Source: RGIG5299 sp045588575 (GTDB taxonomy: Bacteria; Bacillota; Clostridia; Oscillospirales; RGIG5299). Taken from it: 64,000 nt of DNA. The number at the start of each line of letters is the position of its first letter. Position 1 is the first letter of the stretch. The notes beneath the pieces are model-generated. The model did no database searches. It was given only the letters and a program-made list of their open reading frames with translations, and was not told where the DNA came from. The stretch spans positions 124,001-188,000 of the forward strand of contig JAZNEJ010000008.1 in assembly GCA_045588575.1 (NCBI GenBank), in the 5' to 3' direction. Both the position numbers and the translations under genes were made by a program. Positions 7,626-14,809 of this stretch are shown here, piece by piece.

Positions 7626-7653
7626 ATTTTACCATAAATTGCCAATTTATCAA
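7626..7653 (-). promoter_or_regulatory. Probable SigA promoter of spo0A
   Basis: TTGATA (7653-7648), a 16-base spacer ending in TGG, and TAAAAT (7631-7626) on the minus strand. No clear SigH promoter or 0A box (TGTCGAA) was found nearby. Confidence 0.5.
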
Positions 7654-7657
7654 TAAA

Positions 7658-7737
7658 ACTGTAAAAAACAGTCAAAAAAGAAATTTAACAAAAAAACAAG
7701 GTATATGCTGGAAAAAACTGTAAATATTTTACAGTTT
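7658..7737. repeat. Two inverted repeats sharing the half-site ACTGT
   Basis: ACTGT/ACAGT at 7658-7672 (5-base gap) and a 10-base perfect arm pair, AAACTGTAAA/TTTACAGTTT, at 7715-7737 (3-base gap). They lie between spo0A and the first beta-helix gene in a 323-base AT-rich gap that otherwise holds the two divergent promoters. They could be operators. Confidence 0.55.
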
Positions 7738-7831
7738 AAAAAAATAAAATGTAATGTTAACGACATAACGGCAAAATATTAAAATTTTTTTAAACAAATA
7801 AAATTTTATTGTTTAAAAAGGCAAATTTTTA

Positions 7832-7860
7832 TTGCAAATAGCAAATATGTGTGTTATAAT
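7832..7860 (+). promoter_or_regulatory. Promoter of beta-helix gene 1
   Basis: TTGCAA (7832-7837), 17 bases ending in TGT, and TATAAT (7855-7860), 44 bases before the start. Confidence 0.7.
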
Positions 7861-7904
7861 TTTAATAATAACATTATAATGCCTTTGTTACGGAGGAATT
7901 AAAA

Positions 7905-10046
7905 ATGGCAAAGAAAATAATTTCACTTTTGCTTTGCGTAATACTTTTACTTGGAGTTGCGAGCCTTTTTTCTGCCTGCAATATTCAAATGGTTGGCAGA
8001 ACCTACTACATAAGCTCTTCAACAGGTAATGATGCAAACGACGCAAAAACCGAAAATACCGCTTGGAAAACCTTTGCAAACCTTAAAAACACCGTTTTAA
8101 AAGAGGGCGACAGGGTTTTATTAAAACGAGGCGACGAATGGAACGAGCGTCTTGAAATTTACGGCGGCGGAAGCGAGGCTCACAGAGCTTTGGTTTCTTC
8201 CTACGGCGATAAATCTGCGCCCAAGCCCATAGTCCGTCTTAACAACGGCATAAACGATATCTGCATGCTCGTTTCCGACGTGCGTTACGATGCTAACGCT
8301 CAAAATCAGGTTAACAACTGTTCAAACCTTACGATTGAGGAGCTCGACCTTAGAAGTGCATACCTCGGCATTTATTTCAGAACTCTCGTTTATCACTGCA
8401 ACAACTTAACCGTTAGAAACGTTGATATTTCTGAAATTTGGTGCGATGAGGTTTTAAGCAAAATGTCATCTGCCAACGGCGGCGGCCCAACCACCGACGC
8501 TTATTATGCAGGTCTTCCCAAAGCAAATCTTCCTTTGGTTACTATAAACCCCGACGCTCCCTATGATACTCCCCAAAAGGTAAGCTCGGTTCAAGCTACC
8601 GGCGGCGGCGCAAACGAATGGCTTATTGCAAGCGCAGTTTTGTTCACGGGCGGCTGGACTAACCTTGAATTCGGAAATATCATTATGAATAACGCCGTTA
8701 ACGGTCTTGAACTTATTGCCTCCTACGACATTTGGGTTCACGACGTAGTTGCGGCAGGCGGTCTTCCTTTCCGCTCACAGCAGTGCCACGATGTTACTCT
8801 TGAAAGAGTTCGTTGCTTGCAAACTCACGAAACGTACACCTTCTGGGGCGGCATTACCGGAAGCTATTTCGGCGCAACCACCAGAGCTCTTTTAAAAGAC
8901 AGTGAAATGTCATACGTTTGGAGAAACGGCGAAAACGACGGTTGCGGACTCGACTACGAAACTCAGTGTTGGAGCGTTGCCACCCAAAACAGCGTTTTCC
9001 ATCATAACGATTCGGGCTCTCTTTTAATTATGGAACTTCCCGAAACCAACCTGCACGAAAACGTAAGCTTTGATTATAACCTTTGCTATAACAATATCAG
9101 AGACGCCAAGAGCGACACCTATAACTACGAAGTTTTAATGAGAAACCACGGCACAAACAACATCTCTATTTCCTATAACGATTTCTTTACCCGCGCATCT
9201 AACGGTTGGGGTCAGATTTACTACATCGGCTGCAAGGAAGACAAAGTTGCCGCTTCAACGATTAAAGAAGGCAATAATCAAAATTCGGTTAACAATTACC
9301 GCACCCGTTTCGCTTTCAACAGCAGCAGCAACGAGGGTTGGTCGTTATATAACGGTCTCGGCGCATACGGAATTGAAGACGGCGTTTTGAAAATTGTTAC
9401 AAACGCAAACAAAACGGGCGCAGTCGTTCTTAATAACCGCATCAACGGTCTTTGCTATAAGAAGATGTTCTTCAAGGTTACAAACGACGTTAAGGGAACC
9501 CTTCAGGTTCAATACACTCTTCCCGACGGAACAGTTGAAAAGAGCGAAGCAGTCAAGATTAACGGTGCAGGCGACTATATTGTTTCACTTCCCGAAAATC
9601 TTGCTTCAATAATCGACGACGTTGCAATAATCTTTACTTCGAATAAAGCAAACCAGCAGCTTCACATTGATTACGCTCAGTTTATTCTCGATATGAACGC
9701 AACCGCTAAAAAGGCGGGCAACAATGCTATTGACATAACCTTCGGCGGCACCTCTACCCCCTTTATTTCCGATAGCATTAACACCTCTAATATTGCAATT
9801 AACGGCTACACCGTTTCCGGCATTAACAAAACCTCCTACAACACCGTTAGAGTAACGGTTAACGAAGCGGTTTCCGACCTTACCAATTTAAGCGTTACCG
9901 CAGATGCCGAGCTTTTCATTCCCTATTTTGCCGATATTATTAACGGTCTTGACTGCGACAGAACTGCCGCGCAGGACGCATCGCTTCTCGGCGGAGCCGT
10001 TCAGTCTTTTTACTATAACGGTTCTCTTACCCTTATTTGTAAATAA
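7905..10046 (+). CDS. Beta-helix lipoprotein paralogue 1
   Basis: A 713-residue protein. A lysine-rich signal peptide ends in SLFSAC (Cys25), so it should be a surface lipoprotein. Mature N-terminus TYYISSSTGND and GDRVLLKRGDEWNERLEI are typical of right-handed parallel beta-helix proteins such as polysaccharide lyases and their relatives; the middle carries repeating N-L-T-V-R-N-type coils. Two strongly conserved stretches, NDGCGLDYETQCW (about 344) and FHHNDSGSLLIMELP (about 364), may mark a substrate groove. A C-terminal region (about 470-713) looks like beta-sandwich or Ig-like modules and ends in ICK. A carbohydrate target is plausible but unproved. First of six paralogues; GGAGG start, own promoter and terminator. 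Its TIKEGNNQNSVNNYRTRF segment matches copy 6 almost exactly. Confidence 0.75.
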   Translation: MAKKIISLLLCVILLLGVASLFSACNIQMVGRTYYISSSTGNDANDAKTENTAWKTFANLKNTVLKEGDRVLLKRGDEWNERLEIYGGGSEAHRALVSSYGDKSAPKPIVRLNNGINDICMLVSDVRYDANAQNQVNNCSNLTIEELDLRSAYLGIYFRTLVYHCNNLTVRNVDISEIWCDEVLSKMSSANGGGPTTDAYYAGLPKANLPLVTINPDAPYDTPQKVSSVQATGGGANEWLIASAVLFTGGWTNLEFGNIIMNNAVNGLELIASYDIWVHDVVAAGGLPFRSQQCHDVTLERVRCLQTHETYTFWGGITGSYFGATTRALLKDSEMSYVWRNGENDGCGLDYETQCWSVATQNSVFHHNDSGSLLIMELPETNLHENVSFDYNLCYNNIRDAKSDTYNYEVLMRNHGTNNISISYNDFFTRASNGWGQIYYIGCKEDKVAASTIKEGNNQNSVNNYRTRFAFNSSSNEGWSLYNGLGAYGIEDGVLKIVTNANKTGAVVLNNRINGLCYKKMFFKVTNDVKGTLQVQYTLPDGTVEKSEAVKINGAGDYIVSLPENLASIIDDVAIIFTSNKANQQLHIDYAQFILDMNATAKKAGNNAIDITFGGTSTPFISDSINTSNIAINGYTVSGINKTSYNTVRVTVNEAVSDLTNLSVTADAELFIPYFADIINGLDCDRTAAQDASLLGGAVQSFYYNGSLTLICK

Positions 10047-10056
10047 TTTTAATTTA

Positions 10057-10084
10057 AGCCCCGAGAGTTTCTCGGGGCTTTTTA
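10057..10084 (+). terminator. Terminator of beta-helix gene 1
   Basis: AAGCCCCGAGA/TCTCGGGGCTT, GTT loop, then a T run that leads straight into the next promoter. Confidence 0.9.
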
Positions 10085-10113
10085 TTGCTTTTTGCTTGCT
10101 TTTATGTTAAAAT
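10085..10113 (+). promoter_or_regulatory. Promoter of the AEC permease gene
   Basis: TTGCTT (10085-10090), 17 bases ending in TGT, and TAAAAT (10108-10113). It begins directly at the end of the upstream terminator. Confidence 0.65.
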
Positions 10114-10143
10114 TATTGCAGTTTAACGAAAAAGGAAAAAATT

Positions 10144-11088
10144 ATGATTGTAGACGTCTCTGTTGTTTCAAATATGGTTGCAATGCTGTTTGTTGTGCTT
10201 TTAATCGGCTTCGGCGCAAAAAAGCTTAACTGGGTAACAGACGTAACCTCAAAACAAATATCAAATCTTCTTATCAAGGTGGCGCAGCCTTTTTTAATTA
10301 TAAGCTCGCTTTTAAAGCTCGATTATTCGGAAGAAAGGCTTTTAAGCGGCGGAATTATTTTTATAATAGGCGTTACCGTTCACGGCATCCTCTCGCTTTT
10401 TGCCTTTTTGGCAACGCGCCCTTTAAAAAAAGACGATAAAAGAAAAATTTGCGAATTTGCTTTAATTTTCGCAAACTGCGGATTTTTGGGATATCCCTTA
10501 ATGGAAGCGGCAATGGGCCCCGAAGGTCTTTTCTATGCAAGCATTTACGTTTTAACCTTTAATATCTACGCTTGGACTTGGGGAATGTTCATTTTGGGCA
10601 AGGGCAGAGATGACGTTAAAATTAAGCCGAAAAATATGATTTTGAATTTCGGCACAATTCCTTGCCTTATAGGAATGGTTTTATACGTCGTTCAGCTCCC
10701 CGTCCCCGATTTTATGGTTAGCGCAATGAGCTCTATGGGCTCGGTTTGCACGCCTCTTTCTGTTTTCCTTTGCGGAATTTTGCTTGCGAAAATCCCCTTT
10801 AAAAAAATGTTTACGAGAATATCGGTTTACTACGTTGCCCTCTTAAAGCTCGTGATTTTCCCCGTTATTATAACTCTTATTGCAAAGCTTTGTGGTCTTT
10901 CGGAAACTATGATTTACGTTTCCGCAATAATGACCTCGCTCCCCACCGCAACCAATACCGCAATGTTTGCCGAAATGTATGATATTGAGCCCGAATATGC
11001 CGCTCAAACCGTTGGCACGTCAACTGCGCTTTGCGTTTTAACGGTGCCGTTCGTTGTTTTCCTCGCAGGGCTTATCGTGCAATTATAA
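10144..11088 (+). CDS. AEC (auxin efflux carrier) family permease
   Basis: A 314-residue membrane protein with about ten hydrophobic segments in the two-times-five pattern of AEC carriers. Family marks are an early LLIGFGAKKLNWV, LLIKVAQPFLIISS, the ALIFANCGFLGYPL crossover-type motif, and a late SLPTATNTAMFAEMYD. Bacterial members carry malate, malonate or other organic acids. It sits between a beta-helix gene and the glycyl-radical gene, each with its own promoter, so export or uptake of the radical enzyme's substrate or product is a guess from position. The ribosome site is AAAGGA. Confidence 0.88.
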   Translation: MIVDVSVVSNMVAMLFVVLLIGFGAKKLNWVTDVTSKQISNLLIKVAQPFLIISSLLKLDYSEERLLSGGIIFIIGVTVHGILSLFAFLATRPLKKDDKRKICEFALIFANCGFLGYPLMEAAMGPEGLFYASIYVLTFNIYAWTWGMFILGKGRDDVKIKPKNMILNFGTIPCLIGMVLYVVQLPVPDFMVSAMSSMGSVCTPLSVFLCGILLAKIPFKKMFTRISVYYVALLKLVIFPVIITLIAKLCGLSETMIYVSAIMTSLPTATNTAMFAEMYDIEPEYAAQTVGTSTALCVLTVPFVVFLAGLIVQL

Positions 11089-11092
11089 TTTT

Positions 11093-11120
11093 AAAAAACC
11101 CGAATTTTTTGGGTTTTTTC
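11093..11120 (+). terminator. Terminator of the AEC gene
   Basis: A6CCC/GGGT6 stem around GAATTTTTT, followed by further T. Confidence 0.8.
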
Positions 11121-11153
11121 TTTTTTAAACGGGTAAACTTAACAAAATAGGAG

Positions 11154-11182
11154 TTGTTTTAAAATAATGGCAATGCTATAAT
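11154..11182 (+). promoter_or_regulatory. Promoter of the AraC/glycyl-radical gene
   Basis: TTGTTT (11154-11159), 17 bases ending in TGC, and perfect TATAAT (11177-11182). Transcription should begin near 11189, so the in-frame GTG at 11187 cannot be the start and ATG 11202 is used. Confidence 0.75.
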
Positions 11183-11201
11183 TTATGTGAGAGGTGGAAA
11201 A

Positions 11202-13835
11202 ATGTTTAACGTTTTAAAATATATACACGAAAACATTACAAGCAAGCTTACCGTAGAAGACGTTGCAAATATTTTCGGCTATTCAAAATGGCATTTTTGC
11301 AAAAAATTCCACGAATACACAGGCCTTACCTTTGCCGAATATATAAGATATTACCGCACACGTCTTGCCTCAATAGATATTTTGCAGGGCAAAAAGGTAG
11401 TTGACGTTGCCACAAATTACGGCTACGATACCGCGGGAGGCTTTAACAAGGCGTTTTTGAAGGAATACGGCTGTTATCCCACCGAATATAAAAAGCAGGT
11501 AAAAGAAAGCTTGCTTTATTACGAATTGAGGAGAAAAAATATGTTTAGACTATCTAACCGTTGCGCTTATTTAAGAGAAGAAATTGTTAATTCAAAGAAA
11601 CAAATGCGCTACTATGGCTTTCAGCGCTCCGTTTATGCCGCTCTTGCCACCGAAAAAGCGGCTAAAGAGGGCGTGGGCAGTCTTTCCGAAATTTACAGCG
11701 TTGCCGGCATTGAGGCAACTCTTAACCGCTTTACTCCTTATATTTATCCTCACGAGCTTATAACGGGCTTTAACTTTGCCGACGGTATTTACGATTTTGC
11801 CCCGTTTGATAAAAACGAGCATTACGAAATGCTTAAAGATAACGGCATTTCCGACGAAGATATAGAAGCCTATTTTAAAACAGACTCCTATTTTAAATGC
11901 TGGGCATGTTTAAATGAAAATTTCCCTCCCAATCTTCCCGGCCCCGCTCCCCGCACCGAGCGTGAAGAAGCCGCTCTTAAAGACCTTTCCTCAACCTGCT
12001 GGTGTATGACGGGCAACCACACCGTTATTGGCTATCAAAAGGTTTTGGAGCTTGGCTTTGAGGGAATTTATAAAGAAATTGAAAAATATGAAGAAATTAA
12101 CGGAAGCTCCGATTTTTATAACTCTGCAAAACGCGTTTGCAAGGCGGCTATGCAAATCGGTGAAAAATATGCCGCAAAAGCCCGTGAACTTCTCGAAAGC
12201 AACGCTCCCGAATACGAGGCCGACGATTTGAATTTTATTATCTCAACCTGCTCACAAGTTCCCCGTTTTCCCGCAACTAGCTTTAAAGAGGCAATTCAAT
12301 CGCTTTGGTTTGCCCATATAATCAACACATGGGAAGACGGCATTAACGCAAACTCGCTCGGAAGGCTCGACCAGATTCTTTACCCTTATTATATTGCTGA
12401 TATTGAAAAGGGCGTTTTAACCAAGGAAGAAGCCTTCGAGCTTATTTGCTTACTCTGGTTAAAGCTTTACCGTGATTACGACGTTCAGCAGTCCTGCGTG
12501 GGAGGCACAAATCCCGACGGAACGAGCGCCGTTAACGAGCTTTCTTATATGATGCTCGATGCAACCGAGGCTTTGGATTTTGTTCGCTGTCTTTCGGTCC
12601 GCTATTCCAAAAATACCGAAAAAGATTTCATAAAGCGTGCTCTCGAGGTTGTCGGGCACGTTCAAAAGGGCGTTCCCTTCTTCTTTAACGACGACGTTAT
12701 GATTCCCGCTTTACAAAGCGTCGGCATTTCAAGAGAAGACGCCTTCGATTACACTCAGATAGGCTGCGTTGAAACGGTAATTCCGGGAAAATCGAATCCT
12801 CACGCCGTAACCGCAAGAGCAAACCTCTTAAAAGCAGTTGAATACACTTTTGCAAACGGAAAAAGCATGCGTTTTCCCGAGCTTGCTCCCGGTGAAAAAA
12901 CGGGTGAGCTTTCGAAATTTAAAAGCTATGAGGATTTCTACGCCGCAGTTTTAAAGCAAATAGACTGCATTTTGGAAAACTCCTGCTCGCTTGCAAAAAA
13001 GGCAAGAGATGCATCCGTTGCATTTAAACCCTATAAATCCATTTTAACCGAGGGTTGTCTGGAAAAAGGCAGAGATTTTAACGATTACGGCGCAAAATAC
13101 GATTATTACCAAATGGCGCTTATGGGAATTCCCAATCTTGCCGATTCGCTTGCATCCGTTAAAAAATTTGTTTACGATACCCGCAAATACACCCTTAACG
13201 AAATGAAGGAAATTTTGGAAAATAACTTCCCCGATGAAAGCGTAAGGCAGGAATTTATAAACAAAGCTCCCAAATTCGGTAACGATATAGACGACGTAGA
13301 CCTTATTGCTGCGGCGGTAACCGAACACGCCTGCGATAAGTTAATTGAGCTTTCAAAAAAATATTCAATGAGCTTCCACGCTCAGCCCTTTACTTACGTT
13401 TGGTTGGTTGAGCACGGTTCTACTTGCGCGGCAAGTCCCGACGGAAGAAAAATGGCGGAAAACATTGCATACAGCGTTTCACCAATGCAAGGAAGAGATT
13501 TTAGCGGTCTTACCTCTCTTTTAAACTCCATTGCAAAGCTCCCCACAACCAAAACTCCGGGAACCGCCTCTGCAATAGTTGAGGTAGACCCCAAGCTTTA
13601 TACCGACAGAAATATAGGTATGCTCACCGAAATTTTTCTTGCAAGCAGTAAAAAAGGTTTGGCAAACGTTCAGTTTAACACCGTTGACGCCGAAACGCTT
13701 ATAGATGCGAAAAACCATCCCGAAAAATATAACAATCTTGCCGTCAGAGTTTCGGGATTCAGCCAAAAATTTAACCTTTTGGGTCCCGATTTACAAGACC
13801 ATATTATCGGAAGGACGAAACACAAATGCCTTTAA
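11202..13835 (+). CDS. AraC-type DNA-binding domain fused to a glycyl-radical enzyme
   Basis: An 877-residue protein with two parts in one frame. Residues 1-100 form a complete AraC/XylS domain with two helix-turn-helix units (LTVEDVANIFGYSKWHFCKKF and VVDVATNYGYDTAGGFNKAFLKEYG). From about residue 114 a full PFL-like barrel follows. Cys522 lies in IGCVETVIPGK, and Gly852 in VRVSGFSQ is the radical site near the C-terminus. Cys-Val-Glu is the pattern of dehydratase/lyase glycyl-radical enzymes rather than the Cys-Cys of pyruvate formate-lyase. The substrate is unknown. A good ribosome site and in-frame ATG at 11528-11543 could give a free 764-residue enzyme. The gene overlaps its activase by 10 bases. 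A one-base indel joining two genes is the main alternative. Confidence 0.85.
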   Translation: MFNVLKYIHENITSKLTVEDVANIFGYSKWHFCKKFHEYTGLTFAEYIRYYRTRLASIDILQGKKVVDVATNYGYDTAGGFNKAFLKEYGCYPTEYKKQVKESLLYYELRRKNMFRLSNRCAYLREEIVNSKKQMRYYGFQRSVYAALATEKAAKEGVGSLSEIYSVAGIEATLNRFTPYIYPHELITGFNFADGIYDFAPFDKNEHYEMLKDNGISDEDIEAYFKTDSYFKCWACLNENFPPNLPGPAPRTEREEAALKDLSSTCWCMTGNHTVIGYQKVLELGFEGIYKEIEKYEEINGSSDFYNSAKRVCKAAMQIGEKYAAKARELLESNAPEYEADDLNFIISTCSQVPRFPATSFKEAIQSLWFAHIINTWEDGINANSLGRLDQILYPYYIADIEKGVLTKEEAFELICLLWLKLYRDYDVQQSCVGGTNPDGTSAVNELSYMMLDATEALDFVRCLSVRYSKNTEKDFIKRALEVVGHVQKGVPFFFNDDVMIPALQSVGISREDAFDYTQIGCVETVIPGKSNPHAVTARANLLKAVEYTFANGKSMRFPELAPGEKTGELSKFKSYEDFYAAVLKQIDCILENSCSLAKKARDASVAFKPYKSILTEGCLEKGRDFNDYGAKYDYYQMALMGIPNLADSLASVKKFVYDTRKYTLNEMKEILENNFPDESVRQEFINKAPKFGNDIDDVDLIAAAVTEHACDKLIELSKKYSMSFHAQPFTYVWLVEHGSTCAASPDGRKMAENIAYSVSPMQGRDFSGLTSLLNSIAKLPTTKTPGTASAIVEVDPKLYTDRNIGMLTEIFLASSKKGLANVQFNTVDAETLIDAKNHPEKYNNLAVRVSGFSQKFNLLGPDLQDHIIGRTKHKCL
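11528..11543 (+). promoter_or_regulatory. Internal ribosome site and in-frame ATG within the fusion gene
   Basis: GAGGAG (11528-11533), a 7-base spacer, then ATG (11541-11543) in the same frame. The product would begin MFRLSNRCAYLREE and be the length of an ordinary glycyl-radical enzyme. In the adjacent frame a TGA overlaps this site, the usual layout for two coupled genes. Confidence 0.65.
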
Positions 13836-14740
13836 AAGCAATAATTTCAAATATTGCCCTCTGCTCGCTTCACGACGGCGACGGCGTCAGAGCCGTTGTT
13901 TATTTTAAAGGTTGCGGTCTTAACTGCAAGTGGTGCCACAATCCCGAAACAAATTCAAAAAAACCCGAAATTATTTACACTCCCGTAAAATGCATTTGCT
14001 GCGGCAGATGCATTGAGGTTTGTCCCTCCTGCCATATTATTAAAGACGGAAAAATGGAGTTTTTAAGAAAAAACTGCACCGGTTGCGGAAAATGCTTTGA
14101 GGCTTGCCCCACAGGCGCTCTTTCGCTTTGCGGCGAATATAAAACCGTTTCCGACGTTTTTAATTTCGTTATGAAGGATGCCCACTACTACGAGGCAACG
14201 GGCGGCGGCGTAACGCTTTCGGGCGGTGAATGTCTGCTTTGGTCGGATTTTTGTGCGGAGCTTTTAAAAAAATGCAAAGAAAACGGAATTAACACCGCAG
14301 TTGAAACGGCTCTTTTCGTCGATTGGCTTAAAATTCAAAAGGTTATTCCGTATGTCGACCTTTTTTACGCCGATTTAAAAATTCCGAATTCAAAAAAGCA
14401 CGAAAAATATACGGGAAGCGGAAACGAGTTAATTATTGAGAATATGCAAAAATTAACAAAAGAAGCAAAAAGAGTTATTATTCGCATTCCGCTTATTCCC
14501 ACGGTAAACGACGGCAACGAAGATATTAAAGGCTTTGCCGAAATTATCAAAACGCTTGAAAAAATTGAGGGCATTGAGGTTTTAAAATATAATAATCTTG
14601 CGGAATCGAAATATAACGGAGTCGGAAAAAGCTTTTATTCCTTTGCAAAGGAAAGTCAGTCGGACGAGGAAATAAAAGAATTTTGCAGAAAGTTAAAAGC
14701 GGAGCTTGCTGATAAGATAAACGTTTTTTTTGAAAAATAA
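13826..14740 (+). CDS. Glycyl-radical enzyme activase (radical SAM)
   Basis: A 304-residue activase. CGLNCKWC binds the radical-SAM cluster; two extra 4Fe-4S sites follow in CICCGRCIEVCPSC and CTGCGKCFEACPTG, the ferredoxin-like insert that is found in activases of dehydratase-type glycyl-radical enzymes but not in PFL activase. GGGVTLSGGECLLW is the SAM-binding GGE region. It abstracts a hydrogen from the glycine of its partner, here Gly852 of the gene it overlaps by 10 bases. A GGAAGG ribosome site lies in the upstream coding region, so translation is coupled. Confidence 0.93.
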   Translation: MPLKAIISNIALCSLHDGDGVRAVVYFKGCGLNCKWCHNPETNSKKPEIIYTPVKCICCGRCIEVCPSCHIIKDGKMEFLRKNCTGCGKCFEACPTGALSLCGEYKTVSDVFNFVMKDAHYYEATGGGVTLSGGECLLWSDFCAELLKKCKENGINTAVETALFVDWLKIQKVIPYVDLFYADLKIPNSKKHEKYTGSGNELIIENMQKLTKEAKRVIIRIPLIPTVNDGNEDIKGFAEIIKTLEKIEGIEVLKYNNLAESKYNGVGKSFYSFAKESQSDEEIKEFCRKLKAELADKINVFFEK

Positions 14741-14747
14741 ATTCTAG

Positions 14748-14776
14748 TTGTCATTAAATAAGAAATATTGTAAAAT
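14748..14776 (+). promoter_or_regulatory. Promoter of beta-helix gene 2
   Basis: TTGTCA (14748-14753), 17 bases, and TAAAAT (14771-14776). No hairpin terminator separates it from the activase gene. Confidence 0.65.
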
Positions 14777-14809
14777 AAAATTAACACCTTATTTTTTGGA
14801 GGAATTAAG

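Noticed and set aside
11187..11201. GTG start at 11187 for the AraC/glycyl-radical gene
   Set aside because: It lies at or upstream of the predicted transcription start and leaves no ribosome site; ATG 11202 has AGAGGTGG upstream.
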